DNA from: GCA-020356105 sp964347475
GTDB lineage: Bacteria > Pseudomonadota > Alphaproteobacteria > UBA8366 > JADFVY01
Direction: 5' to 3'
NCBI GenBank assembly: GCA_964347475.1
Contig: CAYFYY010000004.1
Location: forward strand, 1-64,000
DNA: 64,000 nucleotides
The notes below the pieces were generated by a model. It saw only the letters and a list, made by a program, of their open reading frames with translations, had not been told where the DNA came from and searched no databases. Of the stretch, positions 50,986-60,570 are shown piece after piece. Position numbers and translations under genes: made by a program. The stretch's first letter is position 1. Every line of letters begins with the position of its first letter.

Positions 50986-53916
50986 ATGACCACGATGCAA
51001 CGCAGCGACGCAAGTCCGGTCGCAGACGAAACTGGCAGTCCCCTGGCGCGGCGGCTGCGTCGCGAAACGCGCGCGGAGGTTCTGTTCGATTCGTTCAGCC
51101 GCGGCCGGTACAGCACGGATGCCTCGATCTACCAGATCATGCCGGTTGGCGTAGCGGTCCCGCGGTCTGCGGATGATATCCGCACGGCAATCGCGATCGC
51201 CCGCGAAGAGGGCGTGCCGGTCCTGCCTCGAGGCGCCGGAACGTCGCAGTGTGGCCAGACGGTGGGCGCCGCCCTGGTGATCGATACCAGCAAGCATTTG
51301 CGCGACATCGTGTCGCTGGACGTGGCGCGACGGCGGGTGCGGGTGCGGCCGGGCATTGTACTGGACCAGCTCAATGCGTTCCTGCGCCCGCACGGCCTTT
51401 TCTTCCCGGTCGACGTGTCGCCGGCCAACCGTGCCACCATCGGCGGCATGGTCGGCAACAACAGCTGCGGTTCGCGGTCGATTCGCTTTGGCAATATGGT
51501 CCATAACGTGCGCTCCATCGACGCGATCCTGGCCGACGGGACGGAAGCGAATTTCGGTGACGTGCCCGGCAATCTGGCGGGGCTGGACGCGCCGGATCGT
51601 TACATCGAGCTGATCCAGAGCATGCGGGCCTTGAGCCTTCGCAACGCGGGCGAGATCGACGCCCGGATACCCAAGCTGCTGCGCAAAGTGGGCGGATACA
51701 ACATCGAGACGGTCGATGCCGCGGGCCACAATATGGCGGACCTTCTGGTCGGCTCGGAAGGCACCCTCGCCTTCTTCCACGAGATCGAGCTCGATCTGCA
51801 GCCGATACCGTCGCACAAGACGCTCGGTATTTGCCATTTTCCGACGTTTCGCGGCGCGATGGAGGCAACGCAGCACATCGTGACGCTGAATCCGTCGGCG
51901 GTCGAGCTGGTGGACCGCACGATGGTCGACCTTGCGCGCGCTATCCCGATGTTCCGCCCGGTCGTCGACCAGTTCGTGCGCGGCGAGCCGGAATCGCTGC
52001 TGCTGGTGGAATTCGCCGGCGACTCGGCGGACCTGCAGCTGCGCGATCTGAAAAGACTGGTCACGCTGATGGGCGACCTGGGCTATCCGGACGCGGTCGT
52101 GGAGGCAACTGAGCCCGATTTCCAACGTCAGGTGTGGGACGTGCGCAAGGCCGGCCTCAACATCATGATGTCGATGAAGGGCGAGGGCAAACCGGTCTCC
52201 TTCATCGAGGACTGCGCCGTGTCGCTGGAGCACCTCGCCGACTACACCGAGAGGCTCAACGGGATCTTCGCGAAACATGGCACCAGCGGCACCTGGTATG
52301 CGCATGCCTCCGTTGGTACGCTCCACGTCCGACCGGTCCTGAACATGAAGGACGGTACGGACGTCCGCAAGATGCGCGAGATCGCCGAAGAGGCCTTCGC
52401 CATGATCCGCGAGTACAAGGGCTCATTCTCCGGCGAACATGGCGACGGGCTGGTCCGGTCGGAGTTCCTGGAAACCATGTACGGATCGAAGATCGCCCGC
52501 GCATTCGAATCGGTCAAGGATCGCTTCGATCCGGGCGGGCTGTTCAATCCGGGCAAGATCGTACGGCCGTCGAAAATGGACGACCGGTCGCTGTTCCGAT
52601 ATCCGCCGGATTACGCGTCGCTGCCCGTCGAAACGGCGCTCGACTGGTCGGAGTGGGGCGGCTTTCCGGCCGCCATAGAGATGTGCAACAACAACGGGAC
52701 ATGTCGCAAGGCAGGTCCGGGTGTCATGTGCCCTTCCTACCGGGCCACCGGCGACGAGATCCACGTCACCCGGGGCCGCGCCAATGCGCTGCGTCTCGCG
52801 ATAACAGGGCAGCTCGGACCGGATGCCCTGACCGGCCCTGATATGAAGGCGGCGATGGACCTTTGCGTCGGCTGCAAGGGCTGCAAACGCGAATGTCCGA
52901 CCGGCGTCGACATGGCGCGCATGAAGTACGAGTTCCTGTATCAGTGGCGCAAGACGCATGGTTTGTCCCTGCGGGAGCGGTTGGTCGCGTACATGCCGCG
53001 CTATGCCCCATGGGCGGCGCGGCTGGCGCCGCTGCTGAATCTGCGCAACCGGAGCCGGCTGCTCGCCCGGCTCGGCGAATTCCTGACCGGGTTGAGCGCT
53101 CGCCGCAAACTGCCGGAATGGCGGCGTGATGTGTTCCGGCACGATCATCCATCCGCGGGGCCGGAGGACGGTCCTGACGTCGTGCTGTTCGTCGATACCT
53201 TCAACACCTGGTTCGAGCCGGAGAACGCACGCGCCGCATTGCAGGTCCTTGCCGCCGCGGGCTATCGCGTGCATGTCGCAATCGCCGCCGACGGCGGGCG
53301 TCCTTTGTGTTGTGGGCGCACCTTCCTCGCCGCCGGCCTGATCGAGGAGGCGCGCACCGAGGCGCGTCGCATGGTCGCTGCGCTGCGCCCATGGGTGGAC
53401 AGGGATGTTCCGGTGATCGGGCTTGAGCCGTCCTGCCTGTACACCCTGCGCGACGAGTTCCTGGCCATGATTCCCGGCGAAGAAAGCCGAAAACTGGCCG
53501 GCAAAGCGATGCTGTTCGAGGAGTTCATCGCTTCGGAGGTCGCGGCCGAACGGTTTGCCCTGCAGTTCGACGGGTGTCGGGTCGGCAAGGCTCTGCTGCA
53601 TGGGCACTGCCATCAGAAGGCGATGGGAGCCGTGGGACCGATCGAAAGGACCCTGGCGCTGATTCCCGGGCTCCAAGTCGAGACGATCGAGTCCACCTGC
53701 TGCGGTATGGCCGGCGCGTTCGGATACGAAGCCGAGCACTACGATGTCTCGATGCGCATCGGTGAATTGGACGTCCTGCCCGCGGTTCGCGAGGCGGGAG
53801 ACGACGTTTATATCGTTGCGGACGGAACCAGCTGCCGGCATCAGATTGACGACGGAGTCGGCCGACAGGCCGTTCATGTGGCGCGGGTACTGGCGGACGC
53901 TCTCGTCAAACACTGA
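50986..53916 (+). CDS. Fused FAD-linked and Fe-S 2-hydroxyacid dehydrogenase
   Basis: The 976-residue protein joins a GlcD/D-lactate-dehydrogenase-like flavin domain (residues about 40-540; FAD contacts PRGAGTSQCGQTVG and IGGMVGNNSCGSRSIRFG) to a GlcF-like iron-sulfur half. The cluster motifs are CNNNGTC (C567 onward) and CVGCKGCKRECP (C627, C630, C633, C637). The C-terminal CCG-type motifs are RPLCCGRTFLA, HGHCHQKAMG and ESTCCGMAGAFGYE. Proteins of this design (YdiJ-like) oxidise D-2-hydroxyacids such as D-lactate, glycolate or D-2-hydroxyglutarate into the quinone pool. It leads a rightward operon with the GntR gene, 22 bases downstream. Confidence 0.92.
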   Translation: MTTMQRSDASPVADETGSPLARRLRRETRAEVLFDSFSRGRYSTDASIYQIMPVGVAVPRSADDIRTAIAIAREEGVPVLPRGAGTSQCGQTVGAALVIDTSKHLRDIVSLDVARRRVRVRPGIVLDQLNAFLRPHGLFFPVDVSPANRATIGGMVGNNSCGSRSIRFGNMVHNVRSIDAILADGTEANFGDVPGNLAGLDAPDRYIELIQSMRALSLRNAGEIDARIPKLLRKVGGYNIETVDAAGHNMADLLVGSEGTLAFFHEIELDLQPIPSHKTLGICHFPTFRGAMEATQHIVTLNPSAVELVDRTMVDLARAIPMFRPVVDQFVRGEPESLLLVEFAGDSADLQLRDLKRLVTLMGDLGYPDAVVEATEPDFQRQVWDVRKAGLNIMMSMKGEGKPVSFIEDCAVSLEHLADYTERLNGIFAKHGTSGTWYAHASVGTLHVRPVLNMKDGTDVRKMREIAEEAFAMIREYKGSFSGEHGDGLVRSEFLETMYGSKIARAFESVKDRFDPGGLFNPGKIVRPSKMDDRSLFRYPPDYASLPVETALDWSEWGGFPAAIEMCNNNGTCRKAGPGVMCPSYRATGDEIHVTRGRANALRLAITGQLGPDALTGPDMKAAMDLCVGCKGCKRECPTGVDMARMKYEFLYQWRKTHGLSLRERLVAYMPRYAPWAARLAPLLNLRNRSRLLARLGEFLTGLSARRKLPEWRRDVFRHDHPSAGPEDGPDVVLFVDTFNTWFEPENARAALQVLAAAGYRVHVAIAADGGRPLCCGRTFLAAGLIEEARTEARRMVAALRPWVDRDVPVIGLEPSCLYTLRDEFLAMIPGEESRKLAGKAMLFEEFIASEVAAERFALQFDGCRVGKALLHGHCHQKAMGAVGPIERTLALIPGLQVETIESTCCGMAGAFGYEAEHYDVSMRIGELDVLPAVREAGDDVYIVADGTSCRHQIDDGVGRQAVHVARVLADALVKH

Positions 53917-53938
53917 AGAATAACAGGGAGGAAAGATC

Positions 53939-54664
53939 ATGAGCGAACGTGGCCCTGGCCCAGCGACATCCGGATACGCGGAACAACGGCCCCGGTCGCG
54001 CCGGCCCCTGCACGAGGCGGCTGCGGACCGGTTGCGCGACATGATCGTCGAAGGCGAGCTTGCGCCGGGCGAGCGGGTTCGCGAACAGGCATTGTGCGAC
54101 AGGCTTGGTGTGTCGCGCACCCCGCTGCGCGAGGCGATGAAGATGCTGGCTGCGGAAGGGCTGGTAACGCTGCAACCGAACCGGGGTGCGATGGTTTCGG
54201 ACCCCACCCCCACGGACATCGCCGATACGTTCAAGGTGATCGGCGCGCTCGAGGCGCTGGCCGGCGAACTTGCCTGTGAACGCGTGAAGGAGAACGATGT
54301 CGCCGAAATCCGGGTGTTGCACTACCAGATGGCGCTGCACCAGACGCGGGGGGAACTGCGCGAGTATTTCCGGCTCAACCAGCGCATCCACGAGAGGCTG
54401 GTCGAACTGTCGGGCAACCGCGTCCTGATCGAGGAGCACCGGCAGTTGGGCGGCCGAATCCGGCGCCAGCGGTTCGTCGCCAACAGGTCGGGCACACGCT
54501 GGGAGCAGGCGATGCGCGAGCACGAGGAGATGCTCGACGCGCTGGCGGCGCGGGACGGCCGGCGTCTGGCCGATATTCTGCGGCTGCATCTCGACAACAA
54601 GCTGACCGCCGCCGAACGGTTCGAGCGCGATGCGGACAAGCCGCTCGAGGTCGTGGCGGACTGA
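53939..54664 (+). CDS. GntR-family (FCD) transcriptional regulator
   Basis: The 241-residue regulator has an N-terminal winged helix (RLRDMIVEGELAPGERVREQALCDRLGVSRTPLREAMKML, residues about 30-70) and a helical FCD ligand domain with the metal/ligand His in LNQRIHERLV and MREHEEMLDAL. FCD regulators usually sense small organic acids. GGGAGGAAAG precedes the start. Its position right after the dehydrogenase and the three matching operator words in the divergent intergenic region make it the likely controller of both operons. It may repress or activate; the sequence does not decide. Confidence 0.92.
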   Translation: MSERGPGPATSGYAEQRPRSRRPLHEAAADRLRDMIVEGELAPGERVREQALCDRLGVSRTPLREAMKMLAAEGLVTLQPNRGAMVSDPTPTDIADTFKVIGALEALAGELACERVKENDVAEIRVLHYQMALHQTRGELREYFRLNQRIHERLVELSGNRVLIEEHRQLGGRIRRQRFVANRSGTRWEQAMREHEEMLDALAARDGRRLADILRLHLDNKLTAAERFERDADKPLEVVAD

Positions 54665-54769
54665 GCGGCGTGCGACCGCCCCCGCGTTGATTCGGCGGTC
54701 GGATTAACGAATTCCCAACCAGGCTCGGATTGAATTGACGGGAATGTCGAATTCACCCCGGTGTTGGCC

Positions 54770-55294
54770 ATGCCGCTTGCACGATCCATCAGACCAGTTT
54801 GTCTCGTCGTCGCATTGCTGACGCCATTGGTGCTGGCCGCCTGCGGTGGCGGCGAAACGGCACGGGGCACAACACCGGCGGCGCATCCGCCGGCACAGTC
54901 GGCCCCGCCGCCCACCAACGTCCCCTACAAGCTGGGCAAGCCCTATATAGTGAACGGGGTACGCTATGTGCCGCGCGACGACCGATCGTATGACCGGGTG
55001 GGTATCGCCTCGTGGTACGGTAAGCCGTTTCACGGAAAGACGACAGCCAGCGGCCGCAGGTTTGACATGTACGAGATGACGGCGGCGCACACGACGCTGC
55101 CGACGGGCACGCAGGTCATGGTCACGAACCTTGCCAATGGACGGTCTGTGATCGTCACCATCACCGATCGCGGGCCGTTCACGAAAAAGCGGATCATCGA
55201 CCTGTCCTACGCCGCGGCCAACCATCTCGGCTTCATCCGTCAGGGAACGGCGCGAGTCCGCGTCACCTATCACAGGCCGGCCCGGCCGGGTTGA
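54770..55294 (+). CDS. rlpA: RlpA-like septal lipoprotein with double-psi beta-barrel
   Basis: The 174-residue product has a lipoprotein signal with a lipobox ending LAAC (C25) and a Pro/Ala-rich spacer. The C-terminal domain is the RlpA double-psi barrel: VGIASWYGKPFHGKTTASG, THTTL-like AAHTTLPTGTQVMVTN and the catalytic-type ITDRGPF Asp. RlpA cleaves denuded glycan strands at the septum. No C-terminal SPOR domain is present, unlike the E. coli protein. The ATG at 54770 is used; a GTG at 54761 is possible. Confidence 0.9.
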   Translation: MPLARSIRPVCLVVALLTPLVLAACGGGETARGTTPAAHPPAQSAPPPTNVPYKLGKPYIVNGVRYVPRDDRSYDRVGIASWYGKPFHGKTTASGRRFDMYEMTAAHTTLPTGTQVMVTNLANGRSVIVTITDRGPFTKKRIIDLSYAAANHLGFIRQGTARVRVTYHRPARPG

Positions 55295-55556
55295 GCCACA
55301 GCCGCGCCGGCAAATCGATCTTCCGCGGGCGCCAGCGTTCGACGGTCGTCCGGACCCGCGCAACCCGGTCCGCGGGGCATCGCGTTTCGGCCAAATGGGC
55401 CGGGCCACGGACGTCTGCGTTGAACGAATTTGCGCAGAAGTGGGATCCCGCCTGCATGTTATCTGTTGATTGTGCCGGCCCGTCCGGTCTTTGATGGACT
55501 CAAACCCCACTTTGGATGCGATGTGGCGGTTGAACCACGATTAGCGGGAGGTACCG

Positions 55557-56801
55557 ATGAAACGATCTGTCCTGACATCCCTGATACTGATCGCCGGTTT
55601 CGGGGCCGGGAACGCACTGGCCCAGCCGGAGGTCGAAGTCCTGCATTGGTGGACGTCTGGCGGCGAGGCCCGTGCCGTGCAGACCCTGATGGAGGAGTTC
55701 CAGCGCAATGGCGGCAAGTGGGTCGACATGCCGGTTGCCGGCGGCGGCGGGGATGCCGCCATGCAAGCGCTCCGTGCCCGCGTGCTGGCCGGGAATGCGC
55801 CGACCGCAGTCCAGCTGAAGGGCCCGAGCATCCAGGAATGGTACGAGGAGGGCGTGCTCGCCGACCTCTCGGACGTCGGCGCGGCGGAGAAATGGGACTC
55901 GCTCCTGCCCGGCGCGATCGCAAAGCACATGAAATGCGGTGGGAAGTACTGCGCCGCACCGGTCAATGTGCACCGGGTGAACTGGATCTGGGCGAACACG
56001 GCAGTGTTGGCCAAAGCCGGCGTGGCCATGCCGACCAGCTGGGATGAATTCAACAAGGCCGCGGTCAAGCTAAAGGCGATGGGCATCACGCCGCTGGCGC
56101 ACGGCGGGCAGGCCTGGCAGGACGCCACCGTGTTCGAGAGCGTGCTGCTCGGCATCGGTGGTCCGGAGTTCTATCAGAAGGCGCTGGTTGATCTGGATCC
56201 GACGGCACTGAACAGTCCGACCATGATCAAAGTCTTCGACCAGATGCGAACGCTGCGTGGGTTCGTCGACGCCAACTTCCCGGGCCGCGATTGGAACCTG
56301 GCGACAGCGATGGTCATCAACGGCGAGGCGGCGTTCCAGATCATGGGCGACTGGGCCAAGGGCGAGTTCACCGCCGCCGGCAAGACGCCGGGCAAGGATT
56401 ACCAGTGCAACCCGACCCCCGGCGCCGGTTTCCTGTACAACGTGGACAGCTTCGCCATGTTCCGGGTCTCCGGAACCGACCGCAATGCGGGACAGAAGCT
56501 GCTGGCACGATTGATCGTCGGCGAGAACTTCCAGAAGACGTTCAACCTCGCGAAGGGCTCGATACCGGCGCGCCTTGGCACATCGCTCGCCGAGTTCGAC
56601 TACTGCGCCCGGCGATCGGCCTATGACATGGACGTCGCCGCCAGCAGCGGAACACTGTTGCCGAGCTATGCCCATGGCATGGCGCTGCGCGGCCAGCAGG
56701 CGGGTGCGATCACCGACCTCGTAACGCAGCACTTCAATTCCGACATGGGTTCGGCGCAGGCCGCCAAGATGCTGGCCGAAGCCGTCGCCAACTCGTTGTA
56801 G
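55557..56801 (+). CDS. Sugar ABC transporter periplasmic binding protein (GtsA-like)
   Basis: The 414-residue protein has a signal peptide (VLTSLILIAGFGAGNALA) and the family-1 binding-protein start VEVLHWWTSGGEARAVQTLM, as in glucose/mannose receptors of the GtsA group. INGEAAFQIMGDWAKGEF and GFLYNVDSFAMFRV are typical later motifs. Two Cys pairs (KCGGKYC, and one more late) may form disulfides. GGGAGGT precedes the ATG. It leads an operon with two permeases and an ATPase. Confidence 0.92.
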   Translation: MKRSVLTSLILIAGFGAGNALAQPEVEVLHWWTSGGEARAVQTLMEEFQRNGGKWVDMPVAGGGGDAAMQALRARVLAGNAPTAVQLKGPSIQEWYEEGVLADLSDVGAAEKWDSLLPGAIAKHMKCGGKYCAAPVNVHRVNWIWANTAVLAKAGVAMPTSWDEFNKAAVKLKAMGITPLAHGGQAWQDATVFESVLLGIGGPEFYQKALVDLDPTALNSPTMIKVFDQMRTLRGFVDANFPGRDWNLATAMVINGEAAFQIMGDWAKGEFTAAGKTPGKDYQCNPTPGAGFLYNVDSFAMFRVSGTDRNAGQKLLARLIVGENFQKTFNLAKGSIPARLGTSLAEFDYCARRSAYDMDVAASSGTLLPSYAHGMALRGQQAGAITDLVTQHFNSDMGSAQAAKMLAEAVANSL

Positions 56802-56862
56802 ACCGGTCTCCGCTGCCGCCGGCGCCGCGCGTTGCGGCCCGCGGCGGCGGAACAGGTTCGCC

Positions 56863-57735
56863 ATGTCCGGTTGGCTGACCCGCAACGTCCCGAAGATCGT
56901 CGTCGCGCCGTCGCTGGCGGCGGTCCTGTTCTTCGTCTACGGGTTCATCGCCTGGACTGGCTATGTCTCGCTGACCCGCTCGCGCATCCTGCCGCGATAC
57001 GACCTCGACGGATTCGGCCAATACGCCAAGCTGTTCCGCACGCCGCGCTGGGACGTGGCGATAGAAAACCTTTTCGTGTTCGGCCTCCTGTTCATCGCCA
57101 TCTCGATAGCACTGGGTCTGCTGCTGGCGGTGCTGCTCGACCAACGCGTCCGCGCCGAAGGTGCGATCCGCACGGTGTATCTCTACCCGATGGCGTTGTC
57201 GTTCATCGTGACGGGAACCGCATGGAAGTGGATCCTCAACCCGGGCCTCGGCATTGAATCCCTGGTCCGGTCCTGGGGCTGGGACGAGTTCCGCTTCGGC
57301 TGGCTGGTCGATCCCGACATGGCGATCTACACCGTGGTCATCGCCGGCGTTTGGCAGGCGTCGGGCTTCGTGATGGCCCTGTTCCTTGCGGGCCTGCGCT
57401 CGGTCGATCAGGAGATCATCAAGGCTGCCATGGTCGACGGTATCAGCCTGCCCCGCATATACGTCAGCATCATCATTCCGTCGCTGTCGCCTGTGTTCCT
57501 CAGCGCGCTCATCGTGTTGGCCCATCTGGCGATCAAGAGCTTCGACCTGGTCATCGCGCTGACCGGTGGCGGCCCGGGGTTCGCGACCGACCTTCCGGCC
57601 ACTTACATGTACGCTATGGCTTTCTCGCGGGGCGACCTGGGCCAGGCGGCCGCCAGTGCGACAGTGATGATGATTACGGTGGCGGCGATCATCGTGCCCT
57701 ACCTCTATTCGCAGCTGAGGCCGCGCCATGACTGA
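56863..57735 (+). CDS. Sugar ABC transporter permease 1 (MalF-type)
   Basis: The 290-residue inner-membrane protein has six spans and the EAA coupling loop around MVDGISLPRIYVSIIIPSLSP. IVTGTAWKWILNPGLG and ALTGGGPGFATDLPATYMY are typical of the sugar permeases. It overlaps the second permease gene by eight bases. With the second permease it forms the sugar channel. Confidence 0.93.
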   Translation: MSGWLTRNVPKIVVAPSLAAVLFFVYGFIAWTGYVSLTRSRILPRYDLDGFGQYAKLFRTPRWDVAIENLFVFGLLFIAISIALGLLLAVLLDQRVRAEGAIRTVYLYPMALSFIVTGTAWKWILNPGLGIESLVRSWGWDEFRFGWLVDPDMAIYTVVIAGVWQASGFVMALFLAGLRSVDQEIIKAAMVDGISLPRIYVSIIIPSLSPVFLSALIVLAHLAIKSFDLVIALTGGGPGFATDLPATYMYAMAFSRGDLGQAAASATVMMITVAAIIVPYLYSQLRPRHD

Positions 57736-58630
57736 TGCGGTGCACGCCGCCGGCGTGGCAGGCGCATCCCGGCGCCGGATCGCGCGTCGGGCGATGCGCG
57801 GGCTGCTCTATCTGCTTCTGGTCCTGTTCGTCGCTTATTACATGCTGCCGCTTTTCGTCATGGCGATCACCTCGCTGAAGAGTCTCGACCAGATTCGTGC
57901 GGGCTCGCTGATGAGCCTGCCGACGAACACCAGCCTCACGCCATGGATCACCGCCTGGGGTTCGGCCTGCGCCGGCATTCTTTGCGAAGGGTTGCAGCCG
58001 TTTTTCTGGAACAGCGTGAAAATGGTCGTCCCGGCGGTGGTCCTGTCGACGTTTCTTGGCGCGGTGAACGGCTATGCGCTCTCACACTGGCGTTTTCGCG
58101 GAGCGAACGTGATTTTCGCACTGATGCTGTTCGGCTGCTTCATCCCGTTCCAGGTGGTGCTACTGCCGATGGCCCGGACGCTGGGACTTCTCGGGCTGGC
58201 CGGCTCGCTCAGCGGGTTGGTCCTGGTGCACGTCGTCTACGGACTCGGCTTTACGACGCTGTTCTTTCGCAATTACTACGTGACCGTCCCCGTCGAGTTG
58301 GTCAAGGCCGCGAAAATCGACGGCGCCGGGTTTTTCACAATCTTCTTCCGGATCTTCCTGCCGCTTTCGCCGCCGATCATCGTGGTGACCGTGATCTGGC
58401 AGTTCACGCAAATCTGGAACGACTTCCTGTTCGGCGTATCGTTCAGCCAGGCCGGCACGCAGCCTGTCACAGTGGCGTTGAACAATATCGTCAACGCGAC
58501 CACCGGTGTGAAGGAATACAACGTCGACATGGCTGCGGCGATCATCGCCGGGCTGCCGACCCTGATTGTATATGTGCTGGCGGGTAAGTACTTCATCCGC
58601 GGCCTCACCGCGGGCTCGGTGAAAGGATGA
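57728..58630 (+). CDS. Sugar ABC transporter permease 2 (MalG-type)
   Basis: The 300-residue membrane protein has six spans, a cytosolic Arg-rich N-terminus and the EAA loop AAKIDGAGFFTIFFRIFLPL. PFFWNSVKMVVPAVVLSTFLG and QIWNDFLFGVSF are family motifs. Its start overlaps the first permease and its stop overlaps the ATPase start in an ATGA, so all three are translationally coupled. Confidence 0.93.
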   Translation: MTDAVHAAGVAGASRRRIARRAMRGLLYLLLVLFVAYYMLPLFVMAITSLKSLDQIRAGSLMSLPTNTSLTPWITAWGSACAGILCEGLQPFFWNSVKMVVPAVVLSTFLGAVNGYALSHWRFRGANVIFALMLFGCFIPFQVVLLPMARTLGLLGLAGSLSGLVLVHVVYGLGFTTLFFRNYYVTVPVELVKAAKIDGAGFFTIFFRIFLPLSPPIIVVTVIWQFTQIWNDFLFGVSFSQAGTQPVTVALNNIVNATTGVKEYNVDMAAAIIAGLPTLIVYVLAGKYFIRGLTAGSVKG

Positions 58631-59754
58631 CACGGATGGTTCTAACCAAAGATCCGGTCCTGAAGATCGAGGGGCTGAGCAAGAGCTTCCAGGATGTGGA
58701 TGTCCTCCAGAACATCGACCTTTCGATCGACGAAGGCGCATTCCTGGTCCTTGTGGGGCCGTCGGGCTGCGGCAAGTCGACACTGTTGAACTGCATCGCA
58801 GGACTGGAGGAACCGAGTGCGGGTCGGATCCTGATCGGTGGCCGCGAGATGACTGGCGTCGCGCCCAAGGATCGTGACATCGCGATGGTATTCCAGTCGT
58901 ATGCGCTCTATCCCAGGATGTCGGTCGCCCGAAACATCACCTTCGGTATGCAGGTGCGTGGCGCGTCGCGGGCTGATCAGAAATCGGCGCTTGCCCGGGT
59001 CGCCGGCATGCTCAAGATCGACCATCTCCTCGACCGCCGACCGGCCCAGCTGTCGGGCGGGCAACGGCAGCGGGTTGCCATGGGGCGCGCACTGGTGCGC
59101 GAACCCAAGTTGTTTTTGTTCGACGAGCCGCTCTCAAACCTCGACGCCAAGCTCCGGGTCGAAATGCGGGCCGAGATCAAGCGCCTGCATCAGAGGCTCG
59201 CGGCCACCATCGTCTACGTCACGCACGATCAGACGGAAGCGATGAGCCTGGCGACGGAAGTCGCGGTGATGGAGGATGGCGTCATTGCCCAGCGCGGCCC
59301 GCCGCAGGAGGTCTACGACTACCCGGTCAACACGTTCGTCGCCGGCTTTATCGGGTCGCCGGCAATGAACTTCATCGAGGGAAGCATCCGCGCCGGCGAT
59401 GGCGCGGTGGAGATCGAGATCCCGCTTGACGGAACGACAACCGCGCTGCCGGCCGAACACTATCCGTTCGTGGGGGGTGCGACGAATGGAGCCGAGGTGA
59501 TCGTCGGTATCCGCCCGGAATATGTCGCCGGATCGGACCGGTCTTCCGACGGGCCCGCCGTCGAATTGGAACTCGTGCCGACACTCGTCGAGACCAACGG
59601 GTTCGATCAGCATGTAAATCTCGCTCTCGGCCGAGGGGAGATCGGCGGCCGGTTCAGCCCGCGCGAGCGCGTTACGATCGGAACGCCGCTCCGCACGCGG
59701 ATCGATCTGTCGCAGATGTCGGTATTCGATCGCGGGTCCGGAAAGCGCCTGTGA
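58627..59754 (+). CDS. Sugar ABC transporter ATPase (MalK/UgpC-type)
   Basis: The 375-residue protein carries Walker A GPSGCGKST (residues 44-52), the Q-loop FQSYALYPRMSV, signature LSGGQRQRVAMGRAL, Walker B LFLFDEPLSNLD and the switch His in VTHDQTEAMSLA. A C-terminal TOBE regulatory domain (from about 240; VIVGIRPEYV) marks the MalK subgroup. One such ATPase may energise several sugar transporters. An alternative start is the ATG at 58636. Confidence 0.94.
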   Translation: MTRMVLTKDPVLKIEGLSKSFQDVDVLQNIDLSIDEGAFLVLVGPSGCGKSTLLNCIAGLEEPSAGRILIGGREMTGVAPKDRDIAMVFQSYALYPRMSVARNITFGMQVRGASRADQKSALARVAGMLKIDHLLDRRPAQLSGGQRQRVAMGRALVREPKLFLFDEPLSNLDAKLRVEMRAEIKRLHQRLAATIVYVTHDQTEAMSLATEVAVMEDGVIAQRGPPQEVYDYPVNTFVAGFIGSPAMNFIEGSIRAGDGAVEIEIPLDGTTTALPAEHYPFVGGATNGAEVIVGIRPEYVAGSDRSSDGPAVELELVPTLVETNGFDQHVNLALGRGEIGGRFSPRERVTIGTPLRTRIDLSQMSVFDRGSGKRL

Positions 59755-59763
59755 CACGGCTGA

Positions 59764-60495
59764 TCAACGCCGACGTTTCAGGGCCTCACGGATCGCGCTG
59801 ACCTGATCCGTGACCGAAATCTCGCATTCCGTCGTCACTTCCAGTTCGCGATCCTCGTAGACGTTGTCTCCAGGATGCTCTGCAGCCCAGGCGGCGATGG
59901 CCTTGTCGCGGCCGCGCACCAGCGCGCGGACTTGGGGCCGGAACAGGATCAGCATATTCGAAAGCCACAAATTGACCGCCCATGACGGACGCACGTGGTC
60001 GATGATGAAATAATTGACCATTCGGCACACGTCCTCTGCGGTGTACCAGACCTCGCCGGTTACCCAGCGGTTGGTCGTGAACAGCTTGATCGGGGTGCCC
60101 TGCTTGTCGCAGGAGATCGCGATCAGATGGCTCAACGCGTCATTTTCCCCTTTCGGCGGTTCGAAATCGGGCAGCGGGGCCGGCTCGATGCCAGACGGCA
60201 TGCCCTTCGGCCGCAGGAAGGTGTGGAAGTGGCCGTGCTCTCCGGGTCGCTGGTCCTTGGGATGGGCGTGATAATAGTACTGGGCGTTGCTCCGCGGATC
60301 GAAGACGTCGCCTTCTGGATAATGATTCCACTCGTAAAAGGTCTCGACATTGTGCAGCAGCTCGCCGACGATGTTGTCGCCGGTATTGCCGAGCACGCGG
60401 ACGGATTCGAGGACTTTCTCGCCTGCAGCCAGCATGCCCACGAGCTCCGGTTCCGGGAGCCCGGCCACATCGACTGCTTCGACTTCATTCGGCAC
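59764..60495 (-). CDS. Conserved protein, probably DUF6969 family
   Basis: The 243-residue soluble protein has strongly conserved-looking blocks rich in His and aromatics: FYEWNHYPEGDVFDPRSNAQ, YYYHAHPKDQRPGEHGHFHTF, TNRWVTGEVWYTAEDV and the late DNVYEDRELEVTTE. From memory this pattern matches DUF6969; the function is unknown. The HAH and HGHFH clusters could bind metal. It converges on the ABC operon, nine bases after the ATPase stop. Confidence 0.7.
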   Translation of the reverse strand: MPNEVEAVDVAGLPEPELVGMLAAGEKVLESVRVLGNTGDNIVGELLHNVETFYEWNHYPEGDVFDPRSNAQYYYHAHPKDQRPGEHGHFHTFLRPKGMPSGIEPAPLPDFEPPKGENDALSHLIAISCDKQGTPIKLFTTNRWVTGEVWYTAEDVCRMVNYFIIDHVRPSWAVNLWLSNMLILFRPQVRALVRGRDKAIAAWAAEHPGDNVYEDRELEVTTECEISVTDQVSAIREALKRRR

Positions 60496-60570
60496 GCCGC
60501 ATCCCCTCCTGTGTGCAGGTCCGGTTGTATCGGCCGTATAACGGAAATGCCAGTCACCTCTTGTTGATCG

